Assembly (NCBI RefSeq): GCF_900188445.1
Contig: NZ_FZOR01000005.1
Span: 1 to 64,000, forward strand
Length of the DNA: 64,000 nt
Source of the DNA: Actinomadura meyerae
GTDB lineage: Bacteria; Actinomycetota; Actinomycetes; Streptosporangiales; Streptosporangiaceae
Direction of reading: 5' to 3'
Shown here: piece after piece, positions 16,579 through 25,201 of the stretch
How positions within the stretch are numbered: position 1 is the stretch's first letter
Layout of the letters: each line of letters opens with the position of its first letter
Notes under the pieces: model-generated
Databases searched by the model: none
Seen by the model: only the letters and a program-made list of their open reading frames with translations
Told to the model about the DNA's origin: nothing
Made by a program: the position numbers and the translations under genes

Positions 16579-17292
16579 GTGAGCACAGGCTCCGCGGCAC
16601 CCAAGGCCGGCGCGGGGACGCGGAACGTGCACGAGACCCTGCGGCGGCTCATCCTGGAGTGCCAGCTTCCGCCCGGCGCGGAGATCTCCCAGCTCGAACT
16701 CAGCCGCAAGCTGTCCGTCAGCCGCACCCCGCTGCGCGAGGCGCTGCGCCTGCTGGAGAGCGAGGGCCTGGTCGAGGACAGCGGCCCGCACCGCTCGGTC
16801 AGGATCAGCTCGCTGAGCATGAACGACCTGGACGACCTCTACTCCCTGCGCGTCATGGGCGAGGGCCTGGCCATCTGGCTCACCGTCCCGATGCTCCGCG
16901 GCGCCGACTTCGAGCGGCTGGAGTGGGAACTCGAGCACGCCGCCCCCGGCGGCGACACCGAGGCGCACCGGCGCTTCCACGCCATCCTGCGCGCCGGGGC
17001 CGGGCCGCGGCTGCGCGCCCATCTGGACCGGCTCTTCGACCACGCCGAGCGCTACCACCGCGCCTACATGTTCCAAGAGCAGGACAGCGGCGGCTTCGAG
17101 GCCAAGCTCGAAGAGCACCGGAGACTGCTGGAGGCGTGCCGCGCCCGCGACCGGCACCGCGCCCGCGACCTGCTGGTCGACCACATCGCCGGCACGGCCA
17201 TCGCCCTGATGACCGCCGAGCGGCACGCCCCCTTCTCGCTGCCGATCGCCGTGGCCATGGCCAAGGCCGGCGGGGCGCCGCCGGCTCCGTGA
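16579..17292 (+). CDS. GntR family transcriptional regulator, FCD domain
   Basis: A 237-residue regulator. The winged helix (about 15-80) has the GntR hallmark 'GAEISQLELSRKLSVSRTPLREALRLLESEGLV'. The helical C-terminal part is FadR/FCD-like, with the conserved 'HRRFHAIL' and 'EEHRRLLEA' carrying His residues that usually bind a metal next to the ligand. Such proteins usually repress carboxylate catabolism operons until a pathway acid binds. GTG start. Operator-like sites occur before this gene and in the divergent promoter at 14000, so it is the probable controller of the catabolic island. Confidence 0.9.
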   Translation: MSTGSAAPKAGAGTRNVHETLRRLILECQLPPGAEISQLELSRKLSVSRTPLREALRLLESEGLVEDSGPHRSVRISSLSMNDLDDLYSLRVMGEGLAIWLTVPMLRGADFERLEWELEHAAPGGDTEAHRRFHAILRAGAGPRLRAHLDRLFDHAERYHRAYMFQEQDSGGFEAKLEEHRRLLEACRARDRHRARDLLVDHIAGTAIALMTAERHAPFSLPIAVAMAKAGGAPPAP

Positions 17293-17344
17293 CCCGTCCG
17301 GACGGCGTCTGACTGATGCCCGGCGGGGAGGGCAGAATGGCGCC

Positions 17345-18121
17345 ATGACGCGGACTGTGAACCTGCCCGGTGGCGCCGTGCTGCCGTCCATCGGCTTCGG
17401 GACCTGGGAGCTCGGCCACAAGGAGGCGTACGACTCGGTACGGGCGGCGCTCGACATCGGCTACCGGCACATCGACACCGCGACGCTCTACCGGAACGAG
17501 GCGGACGTCGGCAGGGCGGTGAAGGACAGCGGCGTCGACCGCGAGCAGGTGTTCATCACCACCAAGCTGCGGCCGAAGGACGCGCGCAAGGCCCGCCGCA
17601 CCCTGGAGGAGAGCCTCCGGCAGCTCGGCACCGACTACGTCGACCTCTGGCTGATCCACTGGCCGACCGGGCCGGCCGACCTCGTCCCGACGTGGCGGGA
17701 GCTGCTGGCGGCCAGGGACGCGGGGCTGGCCCGCACCGTCGGGGTCAGCAACTACAGCCCGGCGCAGATCGACGAGCTGACCGAGGCCACCGGGGAGCAG
17801 CCCGCGGTCAACCAGATCCCGTGGAGCCCCGCGCAGCACGACCCGGCCCTGCTGGACGAGCACCGGCGCCGGAGCATCGTCGTCGAGGGCTACAGCGGGC
17901 TGAAGAACACCAACCTCCGCGACCGCGTCCTCACCGGGATCGCGGAGCGGCACGGGGTCACCGCCGCCCAGGTCGTCCTGCGGTGGCATCTGGAGCACGA
18001 GATCGTGATCCTGCCCAGGTCGTCGCGGCGGGAGCGCATCGCCGCCAACTTCGACCTGGAGGGGTTCGACCTCACCGCCGAGGACGTCGCCGCGATCGAC
18101 GGCCTCAGCCGGGCCGGCTGA
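17345..18121 (+). CDS. aldo/keto reductase
   Basis: A 258-residue TIM-barrel NADPH-dependent reductase of aldehydes and ketones. The catalytic tetrad of the family is complete: Asp44 in 'YRHIDTA', Tyr49 in 'TLYRNE', Lys74 in 'TTKLRP' and His105 in 'LIHWP'. The NADPH-binding end 'ILPRSSRRERIAANFDLEGFDL' is also typical. It resembles 2,5-diketo-gluconate reductase-like enzymes in length. It follows the GntR gene after 52 bases and precedes the methyltransferase gene by six bases. Substrate unknown. Confidence 0.93.
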   Translation: MTRTVNLPGGAVLPSIGFGTWELGHKEAYDSVRAALDIGYRHIDTATLYRNEADVGRAVKDSGVDREQVFITTKLRPKDARKARRTLEESLRQLGTDYVDLWLIHWPTGPADLVPTWRELLAARDAGLARTVGVSNYSPAQIDELTEATGEQPAVNQIPWSPAQHDPALLDEHRRRSIVVEGYSGLKNTNLRDRVLTGIAERHGVTAAQVVLRWHLEHEIVILPRSSRRERIAANFDLEGFDLTAEDVAAIDGLSRAG

Positions 18122-18127
18122 GGGCCG

Positions 18128-18841
18128 GTGTTCTCCCCCCAAGGCCCGTCCCCGCGCGAGCTGGCCGTCCAGGCCCTGTCCTCGGTGGAGCGCGGCTACG
18201 ACCTGCTCGCGCCGAAGTTCGACCACACGCCGTTCCGGACGCCCGACGGCATCCTCGACGCGACCGTTGAGGCGCTGCGTCCGCTCGGGCCGTTCGGTGA
18301 CGGGCTGGACGTGTGCTGCGGCACGGGCGCGGGCATGCGCGCGCTGGTGCCCGTGTGCCGGGGACGCGTCACCGGCGTCGATTTCAGCGCCGGGATGCTC
18401 GCGCAGGCGCGGAAGGCGCACCCCGGCGCCGAGTGGGTACGGGCGGACGCGCGGGCGCTGCCCTTCACCGGCGGCTTCGACCTCGCGGTGACCTTCGGGG
18501 CGCTCGGGCACCTGCTGCCCGAGGAACGGCCCGCCGTCTTCGCGGGGGTGCATCGCGCGCTGCGGCCCGGTGGGCTCTTCGCCTTCCCGATCGGCGCGCC
18601 GCCGCCCTTCACGTCGGGCTGGTACTGGGCGCTGCTCGGGTTCGACGTTGCCATGCGGGTCCGGAACGCCGTGTGGCGTCCGCCGTTCGTCATGTACTAC
18701 CGCACGTGCCCGCTGGGCGCGGTGCGCGACGACCTCGCGGCGGCCGGGTTCTCGGTGACGACGGCGCCCATGGCGTCGCTGGGCCGCCGCAAGGACGGCA
18801 GCCCCCGCTACCGGCTCGTCCTCGCCCGCAAGCCCGCCTGA
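18128..18841 (+). CDS. class I SAM-dependent methyltransferase
   Basis: A 237-residue Rossmann-fold methyltransferase. Motif I is 'LDVCCGTGAGM' at 60-70, followed by the acidic strand end 'VTGVDFSAGML' and motif IV region 'GGFDLAVTFGALGHL'. The C-terminal part is close to a family found in actinobacteria with 'ALRPGGLFAFPI'. GTG start six bases after the reductase stop, so probably co-transcribed. Acceptor unknown. Confidence 0.85.
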   Translation: MFSPQGPSPRELAVQALSSVERGYDLLAPKFDHTPFRTPDGILDATVEALRPLGPFGDGLDVCCGTGAGMRALVPVCRGRVTGVDFSAGMLAQARKAHPGAEWVRADARALPFTGGFDLAVTFGALGHLLPEERPAVFAGVHRALRPGGLFAFPIGAPPPFTSGWYWALLGFDVAMRVRNAVWRPPFVMYYRTCPLGAVRDDLAAAGFSVTTAPMASLGRRKDGSPRYRLVLARKPA

Positions 18842-18904
18842 ACGGCGTCCGGTCGGCCGTCGCACCCGCAGGTGCGGCGGCTGACCGGGCGGCGGCCGGC
18901 CGGG

Positions 18905-18970
18905 CGGCGGCTCAGACGGCGGCTCAGACGGCGGCTCAGACGGCGGCTCAGACGGCGGCTCAGACGGCGG
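18905..18970. repeat. 12-bp tandem repeat carrying repeated stop codons
   Basis: Five perfect copies of CGGCGGCTCAGA and a half copy lie between the convergent methyltransferase and hydrolase genes. On the minus strand each unit reads Ala-Ala-Val-stop in the frame of the hydrolase, whose own stop codon (18960-18962) is one of them. Twelve is divisible by three, so readthrough would meet another stop in each copy. Confidence 0.95.
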
Positions 18971-19691
18971 CCGGCTGGACGGACGCGGCGGCCTCGGCGA
19001 TCATGGCGGCGACCGCGTCCGGCTGGGAGACCGCGAGCGCGTGGGACGCGCCGGTGATCTCCTCGGTGCTGCGGGCGTCCGCGCGGTCGGCCATGAAGTG
19101 CATCAGGGCCGCCGGGATGTTGCGGTCCTCGGAGCCGAACACGAACCAGGACGGGATGCTGCGCCAGGCGGGCTCGTCCACCGAGATGCCCTCGGTCAGC
19201 GCCCGCTCCGTCACGGGACGCTGGGTCGCGCCCATCAGCGCGGCCTCGGCCGGGTCGACGTCGGCGCAGAACTGCTGGTGGAACTTCTCGTCGGTGATGC
19301 GCAGCTCGCTGCCGCCGCCGGAGAGCGGGTAGCCGGCCAGCGCGTCCCCGAGCGTGCTGCCCTCGAACTTGCCGGACAGCGTGAACGCGGTCTCCCCCGG
19401 GTCGGGCGCGAAGCCCGCCACGTAGACGAGGGCGCGGACCGCCGGGTTCCCGGCCGCGGCCTCGGTGATGACCATGCCCCCGTAGGAGTGGCCGGCGAGG
19501 ACCACCGGGCGGTCGAGGCTCGCGATCACGTCGCGGACGTAGGCGGCGTCGCTCTGGACGCTGCGCAGCGGGTTGCCCGCGGCGACGGCGTCCACGCCGC
19601 GGTCGCGCAGCCGGCTGATGACGCCGTTCCAGCTCGCCGACTCCGCGAAGGCGCCGTGGACCAGGACGACGATGGGACGGTCGGTGTTCAT
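18960..19691 (-). CDS. alpha/beta fold hydrolase
   Basis: A 243-residue esterase-like hydrolase. The oxyanion loop 'LVHGAF' is at 10-15, the nucleophile elbow 'AGHSYGG' places Ser69, and the catalytic His is in 'ASHALAVSQPD' near the C-terminus; the acid residue is probably in 'FGSEDRNIP'. It resembles the salicylate esterase/methylketone-type group found in actinomycetes. ATG 19691 overlaps the upstream esterase stop by four bases (ATGA), so they are translated together. The last codons fall inside a 12-bp tandem repeat. Confidence 0.9.
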   Translation of the reverse strand: MNTDRPIVVLVHGAFAESASWNGVISRLRDRGVDAVAAGNPLRSVQSDAAYVRDVIASLDRPVVLAGHSYGGMVITEAAAGNPAVRALVYVAGFAPDPGETAFTLSGKFEGSTLGDALAGYPLSGGGSELRITDEKFHQQFCADVDPAEAALMGATQRPVTERALTEGISVDEPAWRSIPSWFVFGSEDRNIPAALMHFMADRADARSTEEITGASHALAVSQPDAVAAMIAEAAASVQPAAV

Positions 19692-20644
19692 GAGTCCGCC
19701 TTTCCGAGGACGGTCTTGAGGACGTCGATCGCCTGGGCCGTGGCGGCCCGGGTGGCGCGGGTGTCGCGCACGGGGTTGAGCATCATGAAGTCGTGCAGCG
19801 TGCCGTTGTAGCGGACGCTGGTGGTGGGGACGCCCGCCTCGGTGAGGCGGCGCGCGTACGCCTCGCCCTCGTCGCGCAGCACGTCGTTCTCGTCGACGAT
19901 CAGGAACGCGGGCGGCAGGCCGCGCAGGTCGTCCAGCGTGGCGCGCAGCGGCGACGCGGTGACCTGCGTCCGCTGGACGGGGTCGGGGCAGTAGGCGTCC
20001 CAGAACCACGCCATGGCCTTGGCGGTCAGGTGCGGGCCGTCGGCGAACTCGCGGTAGCTGGCGGTGTCCTGCCCCGCGTCGGTCACCGGGTAGTACATCG
20101 ACTGGTGCACGAACCGCACGTCGCCGCGCCGCTTCGCCATGATCGCCAGCGCGGCGGTCATGTCGCCGCCGACGGAGTCGCCGGCGACGGCCAGCCGGGC
20201 GGCGTCGAGCCCCTCGTCCGCGCCGTGCTCGGTGATCCAGCGGGCGGTGGCGTACGCCTGCTCGATCGCGACGGGGTAGCGGGCCTCGGGCGACCGGTCG
20301 TACTCGACGAAGACGATCGCGGCGCCCGTCCCGGCGGCGAGTTCGCGGACGAGCCGGTCGTGGGTGCCCGCGTTGCCCAGTACCCATCCGCCGCCGTGCA
20401 CGTACAGGACGGCGGGCAGCACGCCGGTCGCCCCGGCGGGCTTGACGATCCGGACCCGGACGTCTCCGACCTCGGCGGGCACGGTTATCCACTTCTCGTC
20501 CACGTCGGGCTTCGGCACCGGCGCGGCCTGGACGTCGTCCAGGACCTTGCGGGCGGCGTCGACGTCCAGCTCGTAGACGAACGGCGGCTTGGACACCGCC
20601 TCGGCGAACTCCTGGGCCGCCGGCTCCAGTATCGGGTTGCTCAT
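19688..20644 (-). CDS. alpha/beta hydrolase, hormone-sensitive-lipase family esterase
   Basis: A 318-residue carboxylesterase of the HSL/acetyl-esterase group. It has the signature oxyanion motif 'HGGGW' at 83-87, nucleophile Ser157 in 'GDSVGGDM', Asp in 'VDENDVLRDEGEAYA' and His in 'TLHDFMML'. The family hydrolyses short acyl esters. First gene of a two-gene unit with the hydrolase at 18960. A perfect inverted repeat, GGTCGAT-N5-ATCGACC, lies 20-40 bases before its start and may be an operator. Confidence 0.92.
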   Translation of the reverse strand: MSNPILEPAAQEFAEAVSKPPFVYELDVDAARKVLDDVQAAPVPKPDVDEKWITVPAEVGDVRVRIVKPAGATGVLPAVLYVHGGGWVLGNAGTHDRLVRELAAGTGAAIVFVEYDRSPEARYPVAIEQAYATARWITEHGADEGLDAARLAVAGDSVGGDMTAALAIMAKRRGDVRFVHQSMYYPVTDAGQDTASYREFADGPHLTAKAMAWFWDAYCPDPVQRTQVTASPLRATLDDLRGLPPAFLIVDENDVLRDEGEAYARRLTEAGVPTTSVRYNGTLHDFMMLNPVRDTRATRAATAQAIDVLKTVLGKADS

Positions 20645-20664
20645 TCTGCCCTCGCTTCTTCAGA

Positions 20665-20683
20665 GGTCGATCCCTTATCGACC
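20665..20683. promoter_or_regulatory. inverted-repeat operator candidate
   Basis: GGTCGAT-CCCTT-ATCGACC is a perfect 7-bp inverted repeat in the promoter of the two-esterase unit, about 20 bases before the start codon. Its symmetry and position suit a repressor; which regulator binds is unknown. Confidence 0.45.
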
Positions 20684-20711
20684 ACTGTCTCCGCGAGGGC
20701 GCCGCCGGGGA

Positions 20712-20740
20712 CCAGGGTGGGCCACTGGCCCCCACCCTGG
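20712..20740 (-). terminator. hairpin after the LuxR gene
   Basis: CCAGGGTGGG and CCCACCCTGG form a perfect 10-bp stem with a 9-base loop, starting three bases after the LuxR regulator's stop. No T-run follows, as is common in high-GC actinobacteria. Confidence 0.6.
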
Positions 20741-20742
20741 GG

Positions 20743-23499
20743 CTATCCCCTGCCGGTCGTGGGCGCGCGCTGGAGCTGCCTGCGCGAGGTGATGCCGAGC
20801 TTGCCGAAGGTTTTGCGCAGGTGCCATTCGACGGTGCGGGGGCTGATGAACAGGCGGGCCCCGATCTCGGGGTTGGTCAGCCCCTCCCGGACGAGCCGGA
20901 CGATCTGCACCTCCTGGGGCGTCAGCTCGCCGACGGTCTCGGCCGCGCGCCTGCGGACGTGCTCGCCCGTGGCGTGCAGCTCGCTCGCGGCCCGTCCGGC
21001 GAAGCCCTCCATGCCCATCGCGGTGAAGGACTCGTGGGCGGCGCGCAACTGGTCGCGGGCGGCGCGCTGCCTCCGCACCCGCCGCAGCCACTCGCCGTAC
21101 AGCAGGCGTGCGCGGGCGAGCTCGCCGTGGACGCCGGCGCGGCCGAGCCGGTCGATCGCCTCGCGGTAGCGGTCCTCGGCGGCGGTGCCGTCGCTGAGGA
21201 GGGCCAGGGAGCGGGCGTGGACGCCGAACGCCCAGTCCGTGCCGGCCGGGAGCGTCACCTCGCCGAGCCGCCGCAGGGCGACCGCGGCGTCGGCGAACCG
21301 GTCGGCGCGGGCGGCGGCCTCGATGAACTCCACCAGCGCCCACGGACCGGCGCCCACCGGGGCCGGACGGTCCTGCGCGGCGTCGGGGACGGCGGCCAGC
21401 GCGTCCTCGTAGCGGCCGAGGCTGTTGCAGAGCAGGGCCTTCGCCCACGCGCCGACGGCCAGCGCGTTGCCCTCTCCCCTGCGCCGCACCTCCACCTCGA
21501 CCGTCTTCATCAGCCCGGTGAAGTCGGCTTCGCGGCCCTGCCAGGCGGTGACCAGCATGCTCCCGTAGGGCGGGACGGGGATCCCGATCGCCTCGGACAC
21601 CGTGGCGACCTCCTCGTCCAGCGCGGCGGCGGCCGCCAGCCCGCCGGCGAACACGTCCACGGCGATGTGCTGGGTCAGCGCGAGGGGCAGCGCGGCGGTC
21701 TGGCCGGACTCTCGGGCGAGGCGGACGTGCCGGGCCGCGAGCACCGCCCACGCCTCGTGGTCCCACAGCGTCGCGGCGGTCACGCCGCCCAGCCAGAGCC
21801 AGCGCAGGCCGTCCTCCGGGGCGAGGGCGGGGCCGCCGAAGACCTCCAGCGCGGGCCGCAGCGCGGGCATCGCGGCGGCGAGGCCCTCGGTGATGCGCAG
21901 CGCCAGGCCGTCGAGCAGCAGGTCGGCCGGGCGCGGGTCGGCCGGGCGCGGCGGGGCGGACCGGGCCGCCGCGGCGGCATCCTGCCGGCCGACCCCGGCG
22001 GCGAGCGGCCCGGCGAACAGCGCCGCGCTGATCGCCTCCAGGTAGGTGTCGCGGGCCGCGGCCGGGGCGTGCGGGGCGAGGCGCCGGGCGGCGCGCAGCA
22101 GCAGGCGGGGCGCGTCGCGGCCCCGGTCGACGGCGAAGGCGATCTCGGCGCGCAGCAGGTCGACCTCGCCGCGCAGCCGCCGGTCCGGGGCCCGCGCCTC
22201 GGCGACCGACAGCAGCCGCAGCGCGGCGCCGGGCGTGCCCGCCCGGTGCGCCGCCCACGCGGCGGCGAGCGCCCGCCGCTGCCGCCGGGCAGGATCGGGC
22301 GTCAGCTCCACCGCCCGGGACAGCAGCGCCGCCGCGGCCGCCAGCCCGCCGCGGTCCCGGGCGCGGCCCGCGGAGCTCTCCAGCTCGGCCGCGACGTCCT
22401 CGCGCGGGGTCCGTGCGCCCTGCGCCGCGTGCCAGGCGCGGCGGTCGGGGTCGGCGGCCGCGTCGGTGACCTCGGCGAGGGCGCGGTGCACCCGGCGGCG
22501 GTCCTCCGCCGGCGCGGCCCAGTACACGGCGGAGCGGACGAGCGGATGGCGGAACCGGACCCGGTCCGCGATCTCGACCAGCCCGGCCGCGATGGGGGCC
22601 GCCGCCGCGTCCGGCCCCGCGCCGAGCCGGTCGGCGGCCCGCCACAGCAGCACCGGCTCGCCGCCGGGCTCGGCCGCCGCGACGAGCAGCAGCAGCCGCG
22701 CCGGCGGCGGGAGCCCGGCGACGCGCCGCTCGTAGACCTCCTGGATCCGGTCGGCGAGCCCCGCCGTGCCCGGCACGCCGAACCCGCCCGCCAGCTCGGC
22801 GGGGGCGAAGTCCTTCGGCAGTTCCAGCAGCGCCAGCGGGTTGCCGCGCGCCTCGGCGACGACCCGGTCCAGCACCTGCGCGTCCCAGGGCCCGGCGACG
22901 GCGGAGCGCAGCAGCGCCCGCGCCTCCGCGTCCGGCAGGCCGCCGACCGGCAGCTCCGGTACCCCCGCCAGGTCCGGCGCCCCCGCCGGCTCCGGTGCGC
23001 CGTCCGGCTCCCGGACCGCGAAGACGATCGCGACCGACTCCGCCTCCAGCCGGCGTGCGGCGAACGCCAGCGCCTGCACCGACGCCCGGTCGAGCCACTG
23101 CGCGTCGTCGACCGCGCAGAGCAGCGGCTGCTCGCGCGCGGCGTCGGCGAGCAGGCCGAGGACGGCGAGGCCGACGAGGAACCGGTCGGGCGCCCGCCCG
23201 GCGCTGAGCCCGAGCGCGGCGCGCAGCGCGCCGCACTGCGGGTCGGGCAGCCGCTCGAACCGCCCGGCCATCGGCGCGCACAGCTGGTGCAGGCCGGCGA
23301 AGGCCAGCTCCATCTCCGACTGGACGCCGGTGATGCGCACGATCCGGAACCCCGGGGCCCGTTCGACCAGGTAGTCCAGCAGGGCGGTCTTGCCCGCGCC
23401 CGCCTCGCCGAGCATCGCCAGGGCGCGGCTCTCCCCGCCCCGGACGGCCTCCAGCAGATCGTCGAGCACCGCGCACTCGGCACGCCGGCCTCGCAACAC
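20743..23499 (-). CDS. LuxR family transcriptional regulator, LAL type
   Basis: A 918-residue large ATP-binding LuxR-type regulator. An N-terminal AAA/STAND ATPase has Walker A 'GEAGAGKT' near residue 31-38 and a Walker B-like 'LLCAVDDAQWLD'; the middle is a long helical TPR-like sensor region; the C-terminus (about 850-910) is a LuxR/GerE helix-turn-helix, 'LTPQEVQIVRLVREGLTNPEIGARLFISPRTVEWHLRKTFGKLGI'. LAL regulators typically activate neighbouring secondary-metabolism or catabolic genes. It is upstream of and in the same orientation as the esterase pair, and divergent from the MFS gene. Confidence 0.93.
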   Translation of the reverse strand: MLRGRRAECAVLDDLLEAVRGGESRALAMLGEAGAGKTALLDYLVERAPGFRIVRITGVQSEMELAFAGLHQLCAPMAGRFERLPDPQCGALRAALGLSAGRAPDRFLVGLAVLGLLADAAREQPLLCAVDDAQWLDRASVQALAFAARRLEAESVAIVFAVREPDGAPEPAGAPDLAGVPELPVGGLPDAEARALLRSAVAGPWDAQVLDRVVAEARGNPLALLELPKDFAPAELAGGFGVPGTAGLADRIQEVYERRVAGLPPPARLLLLVAAAEPGGEPVLLWRAADRLGAGPDAAAAPIAAGLVEIADRVRFRHPLVRSAVYWAAPAEDRRRVHRALAEVTDAAADPDRRAWHAAQGARTPREDVAAELESSAGRARDRGGLAAAAALLSRAVELTPDPARRQRRALAAAWAAHRAGTPGAALRLLSVAEARAPDRRLRGEVDLLRAEIAFAVDRGRDAPRLLLRAARRLAPHAPAAARDTYLEAISAALFAGPLAAGVGRQDAAAAARSAPPRPADPRPADLLLDGLALRITEGLAAAMPALRPALEVFGGPALAPEDGLRWLWLGGVTAATLWDHEAWAVLAARHVRLARESGQTAALPLALTQHIAVDVFAGGLAAAAALDEEVATVSEAIGIPVPPYGSMLVTAWQGREADFTGLMKTVEVEVRRRGEGNALAVGAWAKALLCNSLGRYEDALAAVPDAAQDRPAPVGAGPWALVEFIEAAARADRFADAAVALRRLGEVTLPAGTDWAFGVHARSLALLSDGTAAEDRYREAIDRLGRAGVHGELARARLLYGEWLRRVRRQRAARDQLRAAHESFTAMGMEGFAGRAASELHATGEHVRRRAAETVGELTPQEVQIVRLVREGLTNPEIGARLFISPRTVEWHLRKTFGKLGITSRRQLQRAPTTGRG

Positions 23500-23736
23500 G
23501 CGTCACCACCGCCACCTGGTCGGCCTGGCGCCCGACGAGATGGCGCGCTCCGGCCGCGCGGCGTCCCGGGCCATGTCGGCCGTGTACCGCACGCGGCCCC
23601 GGGCCACTCCCGCCGGCCCGTTTCCCATACCCGGTCATGACGACTTCATGGAAATACGGTGACCTTTCCGCCGAATCACTCCAGTTCGGACGCGGGAGGG
23701 CGTGAACATACCCCGACGGCGCAGGGGCAGTAGTGG

Positions 23737-25161
23737 TTGGTGACATCGGCGCGAAGCCCGCGGCCGTGGAACAGGGCGGTCAGCGCCCTCGCGGACCGGC
23801 TCGGCGGGAGACGGCGGGCCCGCATCGTGGTGCTGCTGGGGTGCGTGCTCGCGCTGAACACCGCCGACACCGGGGTGGTCGGTGCGATCGTCCAGGAGCT
23901 GCGCCATTCCCTGGACATCGGCAACACCCAGGTCGGGATCCTCACCGCCGCGCCGGCGGCCGTCGGCGCGGTCGCGACGCTGCCGGTGGGGCAGCTGACC
24001 GACCGGGTGCCGCGGGTCCCGCTGCTCGCGGGCAGCATCGTGCTGTGGAGCGTCGCGATGATCGTCGGCGGGCTCGCGACCTCGTACGAGTGGCTGCTGG
24101 CGTCGCGGGTGGCGCTCGGCGCGGTGACGGCGACGGCGGGGCCCACGGTCGCGTCGCTGATCGGCGACCTGTTCCCGCCCGAGGAGCGGGGCGCGACGTG
24201 GGGGCGCATCCTGGCCGGCGAGCTGGTCGGGGTCGGCTTCGGGCTGATCGCGGGCGGCAACATCGCCGCGCTGGTGAACTGGCGGTTCGCGTTCTGGTTC
24301 GTCGCGGTGCTCGGGTTCGTGCTGGCCGTGCTGCTGTGGCGGATGCTGCCGGAGCCGCCGCGGGGCGCGCAGGTGTCCGCCAGCGGCCGGGGCGGCGCCG
24401 AACCCGCCCAGCGGCAGGTGGAGCGCGCGCACGTCGAGCCCGACCCGCGGAGCGTCCTGGACACCGACCCGGAGGCCATGTCACTGCTCCAGGCGGCGCG
24501 GCACGTCCTGCTGATCCGGACGAACGTGACCATCATCGTGGCGTCCGCCATCGGCTACTTCTTCTTCGCGGCCCTGCGCACGTTCGCGCTGGTGTTCGTG
24601 CAGGAGCGGTACTCGCTGAGCCGCGGCGAACTGTCGGCTTTCATCCTGGTCATCGGGCTGGCCTCGTTGATCGGCGTGCTCGCCGGCGGGCGCCTCGCCG
24701 ACCGCCTGGTGGGCCGGGGGGTGGTCAGCGCGCGCGTCAACGTGCCGGGGGCGGCGTTCGTCGCGGCGGTCCTGCTGTTCCTGCCCGGCCTGCTGACCAC
24801 CGAGGCCGCGATCGCGCTGCCCCTGTTCACGCTCGCGGGCGCCGCGCTCGCCGCCGCGAACCCGCCGCTGGACGCGGTGCGGCTGGACGTCGTCCACTTC
24901 CGGCTGTGGGGCCGCGCCGAGGCGATCCGGACGATCGTCCGGATGTCGGCAGAGGCGGCCGCGCCCGTGCTGTTCGGCTGGCTGTCGGGCCGGTTGGACG
25001 GCGGCCGGGAGTCGTCGACCGGGCTGGACCGCGCGTTCCTGCTGGCGCTGTTCCCGCTGCTGGTCAACGGGCTGCTGCTGGTGCGGGCGCGGCGCACCTA
25101 CCCGCGGGACGTGGCGGCCGCGCTGGAGTCCGAGCGCCGCTTCGGCGACGACCCCGCGTGA
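23737..25161 (+). CDS. MFS transporter
   Basis: A 474-residue permease with about twelve hydrophobic segments in two blocks of six. The cytoplasmic loop motif between TM2 and TM3 is 'GQLTDRVPRVPLL', the expected major-facilitator A motif, repeated in the second half as 'GGRLADRLVG'. A charged loop of about 60 residues joins the halves (around 205-265). TTG 23737 is immediately followed by GTG 23740; either could start. The following gene is 40 bases downstream on the same strand. Substrate unknown; the divergent LAL regulator may control it. Confidence 0.9.
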   Translation: MVTSARSPRPWNRAVSALADRLGGRRRARIVVLLGCVLALNTADTGVVGAIVQELRHSLDIGNTQVGILTAAPAAVGAVATLPVGQLTDRVPRVPLLAGSIVLWSVAMIVGGLATSYEWLLASRVALGAVTATAGPTVASLIGDLFPPEERGATWGRILAGELVGVGFGLIAGGNIAALVNWRFAFWFVAVLGFVLAVLLWRMLPEPPRGAQVSASGRGGAEPAQRQVERAHVEPDPRSVLDTDPEAMSLLQAARHVLLIRTNVTIIVASAIGYFFFAALRTFALVFVQERYSLSRGELSAFILVIGLASLIGVLAGGRLADRLVGRGVVSARVNVPGAAFVAAVLLFLPGLLTTEAAIALPLFTLAGAALAAANPPLDAVRLDVVHFRLWGRAEAIRTIVRMSAEAAAPVLFGWLSGRLDGGRESSTGLDRAFLLALFPLLVNGLLLVRARRTYPRDVAAALESERRFGDDPA

Positions 25162-25201
25162 CTCTCATGGAGTTCTCAGAAACCGGAGGTAGACCAGGCG
25201 C

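Noticed and set aside
18905..18970. CRISPR array
   Set aside because: The repeat units are only 12 bases with no unique spacers, so it is a simple tandem repeat.
20821..23640. 939-residue plus-strand frame opposite the LuxR gene
   Set aside because: The minus strand has Walker A and LuxR motifs; the plus frame is an antisense shadow.
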